Of a stretch of 64,000 bases of DNA, positions 37,201-48,900 are shown one piece after another. The notes under the pieces were generated by a model. That model was not told the origin of the DNA and ran no database searches. It was given only the letters and a program-made list of their open reading frames with translations. The number at the start of each line of letters is the position of its first letter. Position 1 is the stretch's first letter. Location of the stretch: assembly GCF_022539315.1 (NCBI RefSeq), contig NC_066329.1:2517072-2581071 (forward strand), in the 5' to 3' direction. This DNA is from Serinus canaria. Its lineage: Eukaryota > Chordata > Aves > Passeriformes > Fringillidae. The position numbers were made by a program, and so were the translations under genes.

Positions 37201-39551
37201 TGTGGCCAGCAGGATTCCCTCAGCTGAGTGTGCTCAGCTCTGCCACAGCTGCACCAGGAGCAGCTGGGGTGGGCAGGAAGGTACAAGAGCAGCTGCTGAG
37301 GCAGGGTTAGTGTGGTTTTGTTGCGGGCTTCTTTGAAGGAGAAGTGGGATGGGTCTGGCATTTGGGTTTTCTGGATTAGATGCAGTGTGTTTGCTGAGTT
37401 GATTGATCATTTGTGCATTTCTTTGGGTATTGTTCTAAATGCTGATTACAAAATTGCTGAGGAGGGATGTTGCTATAAGCACAGCACCCTGCTTCTCAAC
37501 CTGTGTGGTCTGACCAGCGTGCTCTGTGCCTCTGTTGCTGTCTAAAAACCTATTTTGCCTAATCTTTATTTAAAAAAGCCCAAAACCAACCCAAAGCTGC
37601 CTAAATGTAATGTAAGCAGGACAGTTCTGGATAGAGAGACAGAACAGGTTTGTTCCTCCATCCTGAGCTTCTCTACTCTCAGCTTCTTGCTCAGAGGATG
37701 TACCTAAGGTTTCTCTGCTCTTATTTCTGTTATTGTGAAAACAGCTCTGTGACTGAGACAAGCTCTTAGAAATTTGACTAATATGTTTTCTTTCCCTTCT
37801 CTTCTTGAGAAAGTTTCTCAGTGGTCAGCTGTTAGCAGTGGGCTTCAGTGGCTGAGTACTGCAGAACTAACCCTGCAGGTGGGAAAGAGGAGGAATTCTT
37901 TGAATATGAGGAATTCTTTGAGTTCACTGGCTTCTTTAACAGTAGCAAAGATAGTAAGTATTGTCTCATGTGCTGTGGGGTGTTGTCTGCAGAAACAGGG
38001 GAGTCCTTGTTCTGACCACTTTGAAATTACAGAGAAAATCAGGCTAGGCATTTTCTTTGCTGGCTGCACAATGTATTTGAGCCTGCAGTTATGTTAGTTT
38101 GTATTTGGATTTTAGAGGATGTAGGTTGATGTGGGGATTAATTTTATGGTATTACAACTGAGTTTCCAGTACATAAAGAAGAAAGCATATGGGATCAGTA
38201 AATGCATGTGCATGGCTGCAGGCAAGTGTAGAAAGATGTTGGCTGTTTGGTCACTTTGAATTAAGGAGTTAAAAAAAATTACAACAGACAGAAAAAGCCC
38301 CCATAAATAGAAAAACCCTCAGGGATACCTAGAAGCACAAGACTGCTCTTTTTCACTAGACTGAAATCTTCTACATTCTGTGTCTGGGTTCCATCTGGGA
38401 ACCAAGAGAAGGCAGCCATGCCTTGCAATGGAGGGAGCATGAAAGAACTGGAGTAGTCCCTTCTCTTTCCTGTATTATACAAAAAGTTCACTGGATCACC
38501 AGTGGTCCCTGGGAAAAAGCTATGGACACAGTGAAAGCTAAATGTCTCAGTGCCCTGGAGATAACTCTGTGCTTGTCTTGTATTCAAATTCTACAACATG
38601 CTTCTGCAGATTACTGGCACAAAGAAAAGTAGAGGTCTTAGGCTTCTGATTATTGAACTGAACTAACTCATTAACTACCCATGAAAAGAGTCATGGTAAT
38701 TTTTTAAAACAAAATCTCCTCTCTGATCACCAACAGAACACTTGCTCTCATAATACAGGTATGTGGGTTATGACTGAGGAAGCTGGCACAGGGACAGGAG
38801 GAATTTAGGGAATGCACTGTAGTTTGATCAATGGCAAAATGGTGACAAACTGGTATGCTGATTGCTCTTGTGCTCACTGAAAATCCTTATCCTTTCAAGA
38901 ACACCAGGTCTAGGAATGGAGTAACTCAACTACAAGCAGAGAGGAAGGGAAAAGTTAAAGGCATGGCAAGATAGATAAGGTAGAGAAGAATGCAATGTCT
39001 GTCCTAATGATATTTTTCACCACAGATCCACTGTCACACGTGGTGTTCCTATGCTGCCATTACAGGAACTAACTCAGCCTCTCTTTTTCTGGGGAGGGAT
39101 GCTGTGCTTTAACATGGCATAGATCAATTACAGTGCTGAAGCCTGTTGTTGGTAGTGAGTGGTATGATACACACCTAGCCAAGTATTCACCCCTTGGATG
39201 AACAGCATCCAGCTCACAGAGATGCCCCAATGCCAGGTGCATGTGTGGGTTTGGGGGTGTCTTTTTGTAAAGTTCTGCTGACAGCCTTGATTCTCTACTG
39301 TGGAGAAATGGCTGGATGCAGGAAGGATTAACCAAGTTAGTTTCTATGGAAACTCAGACATTTTTGTATTCAAGAGCTCGTGGCTGTCAGTTACATCACT
39401 ACAAAGAGGTGTTTTACGCAGACTGTGATATTTTCTTGTGCATCAGCTGTGCCCAAAATAAACTCAGGCTTGCTGGTGTCAGGTATCCAAATCTGTTTAG
39501 CTCACTGCCATATGGACAGGTGGCTCCAGCTTGGTGGGGGTCCCTTGCTTT

Positions 39552-40340
39552 CTTAGAAATGTGGAATCATCTAGACTGCAAAGAAACTTGGGAGGTCTCT
39601 AGTCCAATCTGCTCAAAGCAGGGAAACCTTCAAAACTGGGTCAGGATGTGCAGAGCCTTGTCTAGTCAAGTGCAAAATCTCCATCCTTGTCAGTAGTCAG
39701 AGAACTGATTGTTTAACCAGCAGATTTATTTTCTTCTTTAGCTGTGTGAATTTTTTCCCTGCAATTTGTGACATGTGCCTCTCATCCCTGGCATGCTGTA
39801 CCACAAAGGAGAGTTTGGCTCTACGTTGTCCTGTGCCCATTAGGTCGCTTAAAATATGTCAGCTGGCTCTTCCCTTTTTCTTTTTGCCCTGTACTGAACA
39901 AAATTCAGTGTTCTTGCCTTGCAGGTGTTGTATCTTGGAAGTGCTCCTGCCCTGTATAGCTCCTCCACTGAATTCTCAGCTTTTTCTTTCAGTAGAGAGC
40001 TCAAAACTGGGCACAGTATTCCAATTTTGGGGGGATTATGAGTGCTTAACAGAGTGGGAAATAATAATTCACATGACCTACTAGCTGTACTCTTGCTAAC
40101 CCAGCCCAGTATGAAGCTGGGCCCCACTGGAGAATTCACATTCACCTAGCTGCTCATCAGGGGTGACCCCCCCAGGGTCTCTCCTTCCAAAGCTGCCTTG
40201 CAGCCAGGCTTGTCTCCTGCCTGCTGGGATATCTGGAGTTACTCCCACCCAGCATGACATTGCTTTTGCTGTTAAAAGTGATGTAGCTCCTCTTGGTCCC
40301 CTCTTGCAGGCCATATTCATCAGAGCTTTTCCCTGACAAC
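39552..40340 (-). mobile_element. CR1 LINE, old internal fragment(s)
   Basis: Plus-strand text such as AATCATCTAGACTGCAAAG, CCAATCTGCTCAAAGCAGG and CCAGCCCAGTATGAAGCTGG is a diverged reverse complement of the avian CR1 3' region (the usual form is CTCAAAGCAGGG...GCCTTGTCC...). The insertion is broken by gaps, so limits are approximate. It predates the cleaner copy at 12228. Confidence 0.6.
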
Positions 40341-41500
40341 AGCCAGTGTGGTGTGCTGCTTGAGATCCAAACACATTAGGCACTTAAAAGTCTTAATGCA
40401 TTGGAGGAATTTGAAAATCTGTGCCCTAAGGCTGTCCACACCTTCATCTCTCCCAAGGGAGTAACAAGGATTAGGATTTAAAGCAGCCTTCATCTGCAAG
40501 CCTGACAAGACAGGCAAAGTGCTGAGCCCTGGGGGCTGCAGATCTGCAGGCAGGAGCTGGCAGTGGAGCAGAGCTCTAACAGGGCAGAGAACACCCAAAC
40601 ACACATCAGCTAACTCGGGGAGTGTGCAGGAAGGGAGGCAGCTGGGTGCCTGCCAAAATAGTTGGGAAAACAAATGTGATGCCACAAACAATGTAAAATG
40701 AAAAGCAAAACTATTGTTCATTCTGACTGGAGTGCAAATAGCAGAATAATTCACCAACTGTGTGATAATGTGTAAGTGGCACTTGCTACATAGAAGCCAA
40801 CTGAGTTCATGTTATGTGTAGATAAAATTTAAGCCAGTGTCAGGGTTTTTCAAGGAAAAGGGAAGGCAGAAGCTTTTATCAGTAATTCTTCTTTCAGAAT
40901 CCCTTTATGCATTCACAGCTGTGCAAAAATAAATATTCTAAAATCCTTAATTTCAGGAACCTCCTACAAATACAAGGAACAACCCAAACAACTCCTTTTG
41001 ACTGAGAAAAGAAAAGAAAAAAGAAAGAAAGGAGGATATTTGGTACTGTATTATATCTCAGCATTATTTTTGAGCACTCAAATGATGACCTGCTTTTGCC
41101 TGGTCTGTACACACAGTCCTCCCTTACATCACTAATGGAAATAGGCAGAAAACACACTCTGAATTGACTTTCTGAGCCATTTTCATTTTCTAGCATTAGT
41201 AGTATACTTGGAGAGTGGGAGGAAACCAAAAGGTGTGGCTTGGGAAACAGCTTTTGCAAATGTTGCTGTCTCACAAATGCTGGCATTCATTCCTTTCAGC
41301 AAACACCTGAGGGGTTTTGCTTTTTTTTCCCCCCCAAACCCTTTACAAGTTATTTCCAAGACATATCCAGAATAAAGCACCTCATTTAAAATGTATATGA
41401 CAACACCACCATGGAGTATATCTATATTTAAATAAATGGATATTTAAAAAATATTTTTCCTCCTGTGAATAATTTTTTAAATTTAAATATTTTTTCTTAC

Positions 41501-41620
41501 CTCAAGATACAGACAAGGTAAAACACTCAAATTAGAAAATCCATGTTATTTAGGTTGTACTAACAACCTAAAGAACATGAGCTTTCTAATTTGAGCATTT
41601 TATCCTGCCTGTATCTTCAG
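41501..41620. repeat. Long inverted repeat, 58-nt arms with 4-nt loop
   Basis: Left arm 41501-41558 and right arm 41563-41620 are reverse complements at 48 of 58 positions without gaps, leaving a loop of ACTA. The innermost eight base pairs (TAGGTTGT/ACAACCTA) and a run of 12 (CTCAAATTAGAA) are perfect. Most mismatches are transitions. RNA from either strand would fold into one hairpin. It sits in the inferred KLHL22 5'-UTR intron. A MITE-like transposon or a microRNA-type hairpin would both fit; I cannot assign a family. Confidence 0.9.
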
Positions 41621-42485
41621 TGTTGCAACTTACCCACATTCATAGATCTGTAATGTTTCCTGTTGTGTAATTTATATATTAGGCAATCTGCTCAAAGAAT
41701 TTTGAGAAACTCAGGTAGCTGCCAAGACGTGAACCTGATTTACTGAATTACTTAAATCACATCATGACTTTCTAAGTATTCTAAAAACAAGGAGGAAAAA
41801 AGTTATTAAGTAATTATTTCTGAGCCAAGCACAACACGGAAATGACCTGGAAGAGAGCAAGGGCCTCTTCCAGCACTTTCCAGCTCCAGTTTCTCATGAA
41901 CATGATTTTTTTCATATTATTTACCACATTAATTTTGTCCTGGTAGGGGTCTGGGGGTTCTGACCCATGGCTTGGCCATTTCCCAGTAGTGACAGAGAAC
42001 GAGCAGTTTTCTCTGCGGGGGAAGGTGACCTGGAGCTGCACACCCCTCCCTGAGGCAGCCTGGCTCCAGACCCGCCCTGAGGAGGAGGTCAAAGCCGGGT
42101 CCAGCACAGTCACGGTTTTACTTTCTCCCGCCGGGCTGACATTACCCTTGCAGGCGCTGCCACCCGCCGGGGCCGCCCCTCGGTGCGGGCAGCGCTGCTC
42201 GGTTACCGGGACCGGGGCTGGGGCTGCCCGGCCCGGGCGGGTCGCACCGCCGGCAGACGCTCCCCGGTCGCAGCCACCGCCCCGGCAGCGGCCCCGGCCG
42301 CGGAGCTCCCTCCCGAGCCGCGGTGCCCGCGGGCAGCCCTGGGCGGGGGACGCGGCCTCGCCCGGGGTCGGCCCGGGACACGCTCCCACGCGCGGCCCCC
42401 CGGAACGGCAGCGCCGGTGCCGGCAGGGGAGCGCCGGGCGGGCCGGCCGGGGCCCGCGCTCCCTCGCCCCCGCCGCAGCACCTAC

Positions 42486-42700
42486 CGAGAGCGGCGGCGG
42501 CGCCTCCGCCTTCATGTGCGACCCGGAACCCACCGGGCGAGGGAGGGGCGGCGGCGGCCGGAACCGGGGCGGGCGGCGTGGGCGGCCCCAGCACCGCCCG
42601 GGCGGGTGCCGCGGCTGTGCCCGGTGAGCGCCGGGCCGGTCACGGCCGCGGGGAACCCGGGGCTGCCGTGGCGGCGACTCTCGGGGCCAGTGCGGGGCGC
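42486..42700 (-). other. KLHL22: Putative KLHL22 non-coding first exon
   Basis: On the minus strand the donor CTCTCG/GTAGGTG ends an exon at 42486, the best donor in the island facing KLHL22. Its 5' limit is a guess (about 42600-42700). One ATG at 42513-42515 opens a small upstream frame, MKAEAPPPLS, that reaches the donor in phase. If spliced to the acceptor at 34287 it stops at the second codon, giving an 11-codon uORF. Confidence 0.4.
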
Positions 42701-42738
42701 GCCCGGGCCGTCACCGACGAGTAGCTCTTCTGGGCCGG

Positions 42739-42757
42739 ACTACATTTCCCAGCGAGC
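42739..42757 (+). promoter_or_regulatory. SBS-like (ZNF143/THAP11) element, copy 1
   Basis: ACTACATTTCCCAGCGAGC resembles the consensus ACTACAATTCCCAGAATGC bound by ZNF143 and associated factors at housekeeping promoters. It lies about 160-180 bp upstream of the MED15 ATG. Confidence 0.6.
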
Positions 42758-42807
42758 CTCACACCGAGCAGGCAGATCCCGCGAGAGTTGGTGGGTCTCG
42801 CTCCGGG

Positions 42808-42826
42808 ACTCCATTTCCCGGGATCC
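42808..42826 (+). promoter_or_regulatory. SBS-like (ZNF143/THAP11) element, copy 2
   Basis: ACTCCATTTCCCGGGATCC is a second copy, 69 bp after the first and in the same orientation. It is less close to the consensus (ACTCCA for ACTACA), but keeps TTTCCC. Together they look like a duplicated promoter module. Confidence 0.5.
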
Positions 42827-42834
42827 CTCGCGCG

Positions 42835-42843
42835 CCGGAAGCG
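42835..42843 (+). promoter_or_regulatory. ETS/GABPA-like site
   Basis: CCGGAAGCG matches the ETS core, and lies 9 bp after the second TTTCCC element. ETS and ZNF143-type sites commonly occur together in TATA-less bidirectional promoters. Confidence 0.5.
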
Positions 42844-42916
42844 GCGGCGCGGCGGTTCCGCGGCGGAGGCCCAGGGCAGCGGCGGGAGGCGGCGGGGCGC
42901 GCTCCCGGTGGCCGCC

Positions 42917-42984
42917 ATGGACGTGACCGGGCCCGAGACCGACTGGCGCAGCACCAACTTCCGCCAGAAGCTCGTCAGCCAGAT
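42917..42984 (+). CDS. MED15: MED15 exon 1 (start of KIX domain)
   Basis: It encodes MDVTGPETDWRSTNFRQKLVSQ and two bases of codon 23, ending CCAGAT/GTGAGT. Human reads MDVSGQETDWRSTAFRQKLVSQ as I recall, so it differs at only three positions. The exon is within the CpG island. Confidence 0.96.
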
Positions 42985-45900
42985 GTGAGTGAGAGCCGCG
43001 GGCTCGGTGCTGGGTAGGCCGCGCTCGGGCCTCGGCTGCTGCCGCCCCCGGCGGGGCCGTGTCCCGCCCGTGCCCGCTCCTCTGCAGGGCTTTCCGGGCC
43101 TGCCTGGCCGCCTGGGTTTGTGCCCTCTCCCCGCTGTTATCTCTCCTAAAGGGGGCCCTCTCCTGAGGGGCCTCCTTGCCAGGATTTGCCCAGACCCTGT
43201 GCGGGGTAACCGGGACTGGTCTTTGATTTGATTTTCCCGATCCTCCTTCTCCTCCCCTTTCCCCTTCTCCAGCAATACCGATTTCCTGCCCTGCTCGACA
43301 CCGTCTGGTTTGGGGCTGTGACTTTGCCAGTGTCCACGATGTTGTGAAATTTGGCATATTCAGCCCTATGGAAGTCACTGTTATGGGTTTGTGTCTGACT
43401 TTTGGGGACAGATATGAAATAAAAATGCTGGTGGTTCAATGTGAAGTTCAGCTTGTTGCCTTTTTAGTGTTCCTTTCTGAAATCATTGCTTTCCTTGAGT
43501 TATTTTGCTGCTTTGCTGGCATTTTCTGGTTTTAGAAGGCTCTCCTACCCTGAGCAGGGTGGTGAGCACAGAAGTGCAAGCACTGTTCATTCTTTCTAAA
43601 GCAATGCTGCAGTGCTAATTCGTGTATTTTGGAAAGCTTGATATTCCCTTGTTGATTTTAACAATCACTACCTAACCCTGGTCTGGTTTTCTATGGTATC
43701 TGAGTAGTGTGAGTGTTTGTGGGTCTCCTACAGTTATGGTGCTGTTCCAGAATTAAACTGTTGCAGTATTCATTGAAGGAGTAGGATGGTGTTTGTCTGT
43801 CAGAGCCAGACAAACACCTTGCTGCTCACAAGGGATGTTTCACTTTCTAAACTTTCTGTCAAGTCATTAATCTTGTTAGATTAATCCCTGACTTCCTCTC
43901 CTGTTCTGCTGCTCTGTCAAAACAAGCAAACAGAAGTGCCCTGAATGCTCTGCTTTGAGGCATAAACGTGAGTAAGCACTTGCAAACCCAACCCAATCAA
44001 ACTTGGAGTTTGTATTTGCCCTGCACACTGTAATGGGGTTTCTCTGAGCAGCAGACAATGCTCTAAAATCTTTCAGTGGAAATGCACAGCAAGGGATTAA
44101 AGAATTACTGCTACTGACCAAAAAATCTTTAATGCCAAATGAAGAGATGACACTAATCCTAAACTTTTAGTACATGCTCTCTGTTTATTTTCTTTTACAC
44201 AAGCGCACAGATGTCTCTGCATGATTCATGTGCTTTTTATTAGATGTAGTGACAGCCTTTTTTGGTCACTTCCAGTTTTACAGGATGGATCAGATATTTG
44301 CATTCATGGCCCTGTTTGAAAAGCAAGCAAAACTGTTACTGGGATGGCTGGGATGAGTTGTGACAGTGACTGCAGCAGACTTTTTAAAGCAATTATTGTG
44401 TGTTAGAAATCCCAAACAGCCTGGCCTGGCTCCCTGTGGCACTTGGGATAAGCAGAATGAGAAATAAAAGCAATGTACTTGCTAAAAGCTGGAGCTCTCC
44501 ATGCAGCAATTCCTTTTTCTTTCCAGCAGCTCCCAGCTTTGTCATTAGAGGCTGATGTGGTAGGTGGAAGAGGGAGGTGATTAAATATCTGATGAATCAC
44601 CTGGAAGTTTTTGTAATCTGTGGGAGGGTTGTTCTGAGCACTTAGGGAAATACAGTCTGAAATGTGTGTACATCTTCCAGCTCATCCTGCAAGCAAGAGG
44701 TGATACTTGTCAAGATAAATGTTAACCCTTGGTCTTCAACATTAAAGGCATGAAACCATTTGAGTTATCTGAATAGTTTTTGAGTTTGGTCCTTTAGAGC
44801 TTCTGGCTGTGGGTGTCTCCATTGGTTACAATTCCACCCTTGGGTTTTCATTCCAACACTGATTGGAAGTTTTCTGGGCTTTGTCTTTGTCTTTCAGGAG
44901 TGATGTTGTGAGTGGCCATTTCAGTGTGGGCAGTGGGTATCCTGAGGAGTGTCTCAGTGCTCCAGGTGCATGATTTGGTTGTGGACATTTGGGACAATTG
45001 TGCTTTTCATGTCCTGAGTCCAGTGCTGGGTGCTGTGGGACTGCAGGGCTGAGCAGAACTTCCATACTGGAGCAAGACTGAGGAAGCCTGAGCTCCTGTG
45101 GCTGAGGCTGAGGGGCAGCTTTGGCTTCTCCCAGGGTGTTCCAGGAGTCAGCAGTGATGTAGGAGTGTGGATAAATACTTCTGCTTGCAGGGCACCACTT
45201 TATTCTGGCCCTTTCATAGCTCCAGTACATTCTCCCTTTCTAAAGGCCTTTCCTTAAAATGTGTTTAGATGTTGGTATTGCCTGAAGGACAGGTCTGATC
45301 TGGGCTGTAAACTCACTCTGTGGCTGTGCCTGGTTCCTGCCCTGAGCTGCTTGGAGGCTGTGTGAGCAGGGAGTTGTGCTCTGATGTAACTGATGGTCCC
45401 TGAGTCTGGCAGGTGCTGGCCCTGCATCTCCTTGTCCTGGTGGTTCACTGTAGCAGCAGATTCACCCAGTCCTGCTGTGCACTGGCTGGGGAGGGAGCTG
45501 GGGCACTGTTGAAGGAGAACACGTTCTGCAAGATTTTTCTGTTAGACCAGCTAGCCTGAGTGAGAGGTTGCACATATTTGGGCTGGAAAGAAGCTTCTTG
45601 AGAGTGGAGGGGGAATTCCTGAAGCTGGTGTTGGTGCTGCCTCTTGTGAAACCACAGCTCTGAGTGTTGTGCATGAAATCAGAGTTTTAGTGCCCATCTA
45701 CACATTTACTAATGCTGCATTTACTGAGCAGATGGAGGTTGAATTGGTTGGTACCATCTCATTCCCAAAGTTTTGTAGAGTTGGGAGTGCTGCAAGGAGT
45801 GTGCTCTGTGCTAAAGCTATGACTCTTTTTTAGCTGGTCTTTGAATGTAACTATTTTTATGTTGATTGCAGTTAAATATGTGAACAAGGAACAAGTTGTG

Positions 45901-48900
45901 TGGTTTTGTTTCTTCCCAGTCTAAACCTTTATTGGAATTCTAACAGACAGGACATGGAGAGCTTGGAGTGGCATTTTCAGTAATGCAGATGTAGTCACAA
46001 TAATACTCCATGTTCTGTAATGTCTAGATATAATCTTGACATCATAATCATCACATAATCTTCCATGTTCTAGAATGTCAAGAGGAAATGATTCATATAA
46101 AAGCAGATAATTTCTTTGCTATGTATTTTTTTCAGGTTCCTGATACCATATTGAGCACTGTCTCTATCACATCCCTCAGTGCTACTTATAGGTTACTTTC
46201 TTTACTTGCCTCTGTGCAATCTTTGTCTTCTCTTTTTGTCTGCTCTCTTTTCAGTGCTCTCAATGTGAAAGGCATTGTCATTGTCACAGGAAAGTTTAGG
46301 AGGATTCAGGGTAATGTGGATTTAGAGGCAGCCTTTCCAAAAAGGAAGATGTGTAAAAAAGGAGAATTTGTTACAGCTTCTTCCTCCACAGCAGAGCTCC
46401 TTTATGAGCAGTTCCCTTCAAGGCTTGTTTGCCCATGGAGGAATTGTTACCCTGCATTGTGTTCACATTCTGCTGCAGTTTAAGGAAGGTTCATACATAA
46501 GCTGCATTGTTTTGGTGCCTGCCAGGCCCCACAAACAGGTTCCCTTGCAGCAGGTACAGTGTTCCACTGTGTTCTGCTGCTGCTTTGCAGGTAAGGCTGG
46601 GAGTTGTGGCAGCCTAAGCTCCTGCATTTTAAGGCTGTAGCATCTGCTTTTCTCCCCTGAGCCTGTCATTGGGTTAATTCAGAAAGTCTAACCCATTTGT
46701 TTCTTGTCCAAGCACCATTCCTGCTGCATGGGAAGTCATGGAAATTCAGGGGAAATAAAACAGTAGTGTCTCTTCAGAGTGGCTGAAACTTCCAGGGGTC
46801 ACTGCCTTGACCTGCATTTAATGCAGGGCAGCTGCTGGTGCAAGGCAGTCACCAAGAAATAACTTTCTGATATGTTAATTATGAAGTGAAAGTGTTTCCT
46901 GATCACTGGTGTGTGGAATTTAGACTGTAACTGCCAGGCTGCTTCAGAAGAGAACAGGTTTTGCAGGGAAGTTTCTGAGAATGACAGTGCCTAGAGGATT
47001 GCAACAGGGCCTCACCTGGCTGAACTCCTTGTTTTAGGATGTCTTTCTCTGCATGTTCCATAGTTGGACTGGTTGCTGCTCTTTGATGTGCTGAGAATGT
47101 CCCTTCTTTTCCACTCATGTCCCCTCCCACCCTGCCCATGCTACACCTCTGCCCTCCTGTGTCCCTAACCCAGGCTCCCACTCATTGTCCTCACTCACTG
47201 GTTAAGCCTCTGTGCCTTAGACAACATTTTTTGCTTTATTCCTCCACCTTTTGTGTAGAGAATTCTTTTTGGAAAATCCTGATGCTAGGAAGCTCAGTCT
47301 CATTGCTTGCCAAATGTGGATTACATTAATCCTGTCATTCAGTTTTTCTCAAATAAACAAGTGCTGGTATTTTGTCAGAATAATGCATCAGGCAGTAAAA
47401 TAATGGCTTGTTTAGCAGTTGGTCTTGAATTTCTGCAAAGAATATTTGTGTTGCCTTTTAGAAATTAGTTGGCTTTTTTCTCCATTATTTATTTGAAGAA
47501 ACTTTATAGGGTGGCAGTTTTAAATAATATGTGGTGGTGATTTGGTTTGGGTTTTTTTGTGGTGGATATTTGGATTGTTTGTTTTTAAACTATAAATAAG
47601 AGAGGGGTAAAAAGGTGTTGCACAGACCTTTCTAACTACAGGAAGTATTTGTAATGCCTTCAATTAAAATCCAGCCTTGTTTTCTTCCTCTTTTATTTTT
47701 CAGTGATGAAGCCATGAGGAAAGCTGGTGTTGCCCATAACAAGTCTAGCAAAGATATGGAGAGCCATGTGTTTATGAAGGCCAAAACAAGGGTAAATCTA
47801 TTTGCTTCCAGAAGTTATTGGGTGTCAAAAGAAGTTTGTAGTGAATTGCAGAAATAGCAAAGCCAGTGCACTTCAGAATACAGAGTTATGTGGAATTTTG
47901 ATTTGTATGTGCTGCTTCTTTTACCTAGAGGGGAAGGGAGGAGTTCTGCATCCAACAGATGCATCAGACTGGCTTTAGTGCAAGGCAGCTTTGCTGATGC
48001 TGCAGTGTTTCATGCACATGTAGAACCACACTTTTCCTACCTGAATGTTTGGAATTTCCTTTGTCTACAGTGTAGCCCCATTCCAGTTTGGTGGTCAGGA
48101 CATCAATGGAAAGGCTCTGTCAAGAGTGACCCCAAGGGAAGAGCCATGGTCTCTGTGAAAGCCTGGCTGTAGTGTACAGTTCTGCACTCTTACCAAATCA
48201 TAAACTTCTTCCCTGGAACTGTGTTAGGAGAAATTGCATAGTGATGCTGTCTCCAAACAAGTTCTGTGTTTGAAATAGAGCTTGTCTTGGTGAAAATGTC
48301 ACAATGCTGATGCCACAAATCTGCACCCACTGTTGCCATCCTCCTGATGAGTTCTTTCATGGGCAGGAAGACTTCCTACAAATGATGAAGCACACTAAGG
48401 AAATACTGCAAAGAATATTTGTCTTTTCACTTCTGACACTTCTGTCATGTTAGTTGTCCAAGTTATTAATTTACTTGTATTTGTAATATGAATTCAGCTT
48501 TAAAAAGAGTTACTGTAGTACAAATGTGACATAATTCAAGGACTTAAATAATTCAGTGTGCAAAGTAAGCAGGTTCTGTCCTTACAAAAAAGGAATTACA
48601 GTGGATAAGAAGTGGAAAATGTATGTTGGTTTATAATATTTGCATACTGTGGTGCTGTTAGTGGGGCTGTCAAGGAGGTTCTTTCCTGTGAATTTTGTGG
48701 TTTCTTGGTGTTCTTGTACCATCAACCACAATGACGTGTTGGTGAAAACATTCCAATTCATAAACAGGCTGTTTCTGGAAGTGAACTGCTCTGAAAAGCC
48801 CACACACATTGTAGAGTAAAATCCAGTATGTTGAGGAAGAATACTGAAGAACCAGAAAGTAATGGTTATTCTGGTTTCATTTCCTATGCTAAAATACTCA

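Larger units (their letters stand above)
34288..42485 (-). other. KLHL22: KLHL22 5'-UTR intron (inferred)
   Basis: If the first exon is in the shared CpG island, this 8.2-kb stretch is intronic. It holds a degraded CR1 piece at about 39552-40340 and the large inverted repeat at 41501-41620. I see no coding exon. The short frames at 34329-34703, 36705-37361 and 40320-40757 are not recognised and have no coding support. Confidence 0.55.
42100..43200. promoter_or_regulatory. CpG island, shared KLHL22-MED15 bidirectional promoter
   Basis: There is an abrupt rise in G+C and CpG between AT-rich flanks. It contains the MED15 start codon on the plus strand and, inferred, the KLHL22 first exon on the minus strand. 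No TATA box is seen. Two TTTCCC-type elements (42739, 42808) and an ETS-like CCGGAAGCG (42835-42843) lie in the roughly 150-300 bp between the genes. Mammalian KLHL22 and MED15 are also head to head. Confidence 0.8.

Noticed and set aside
36705..37361. Two minus-strand frames of about 100 residues in the KLHL22 5' intron
   Set aside because: Not recognised as any protein or transposon domain, and no flanking splice signals continue them.
41814..42627. Frames of 212-247 residues on both strands of the shared CpG island
   Set aside because: Composition is Arg/Pro/Gly/Ala as expected from CpG-rich DNA. The only part retained is the short upstream frame at 42486-42515.
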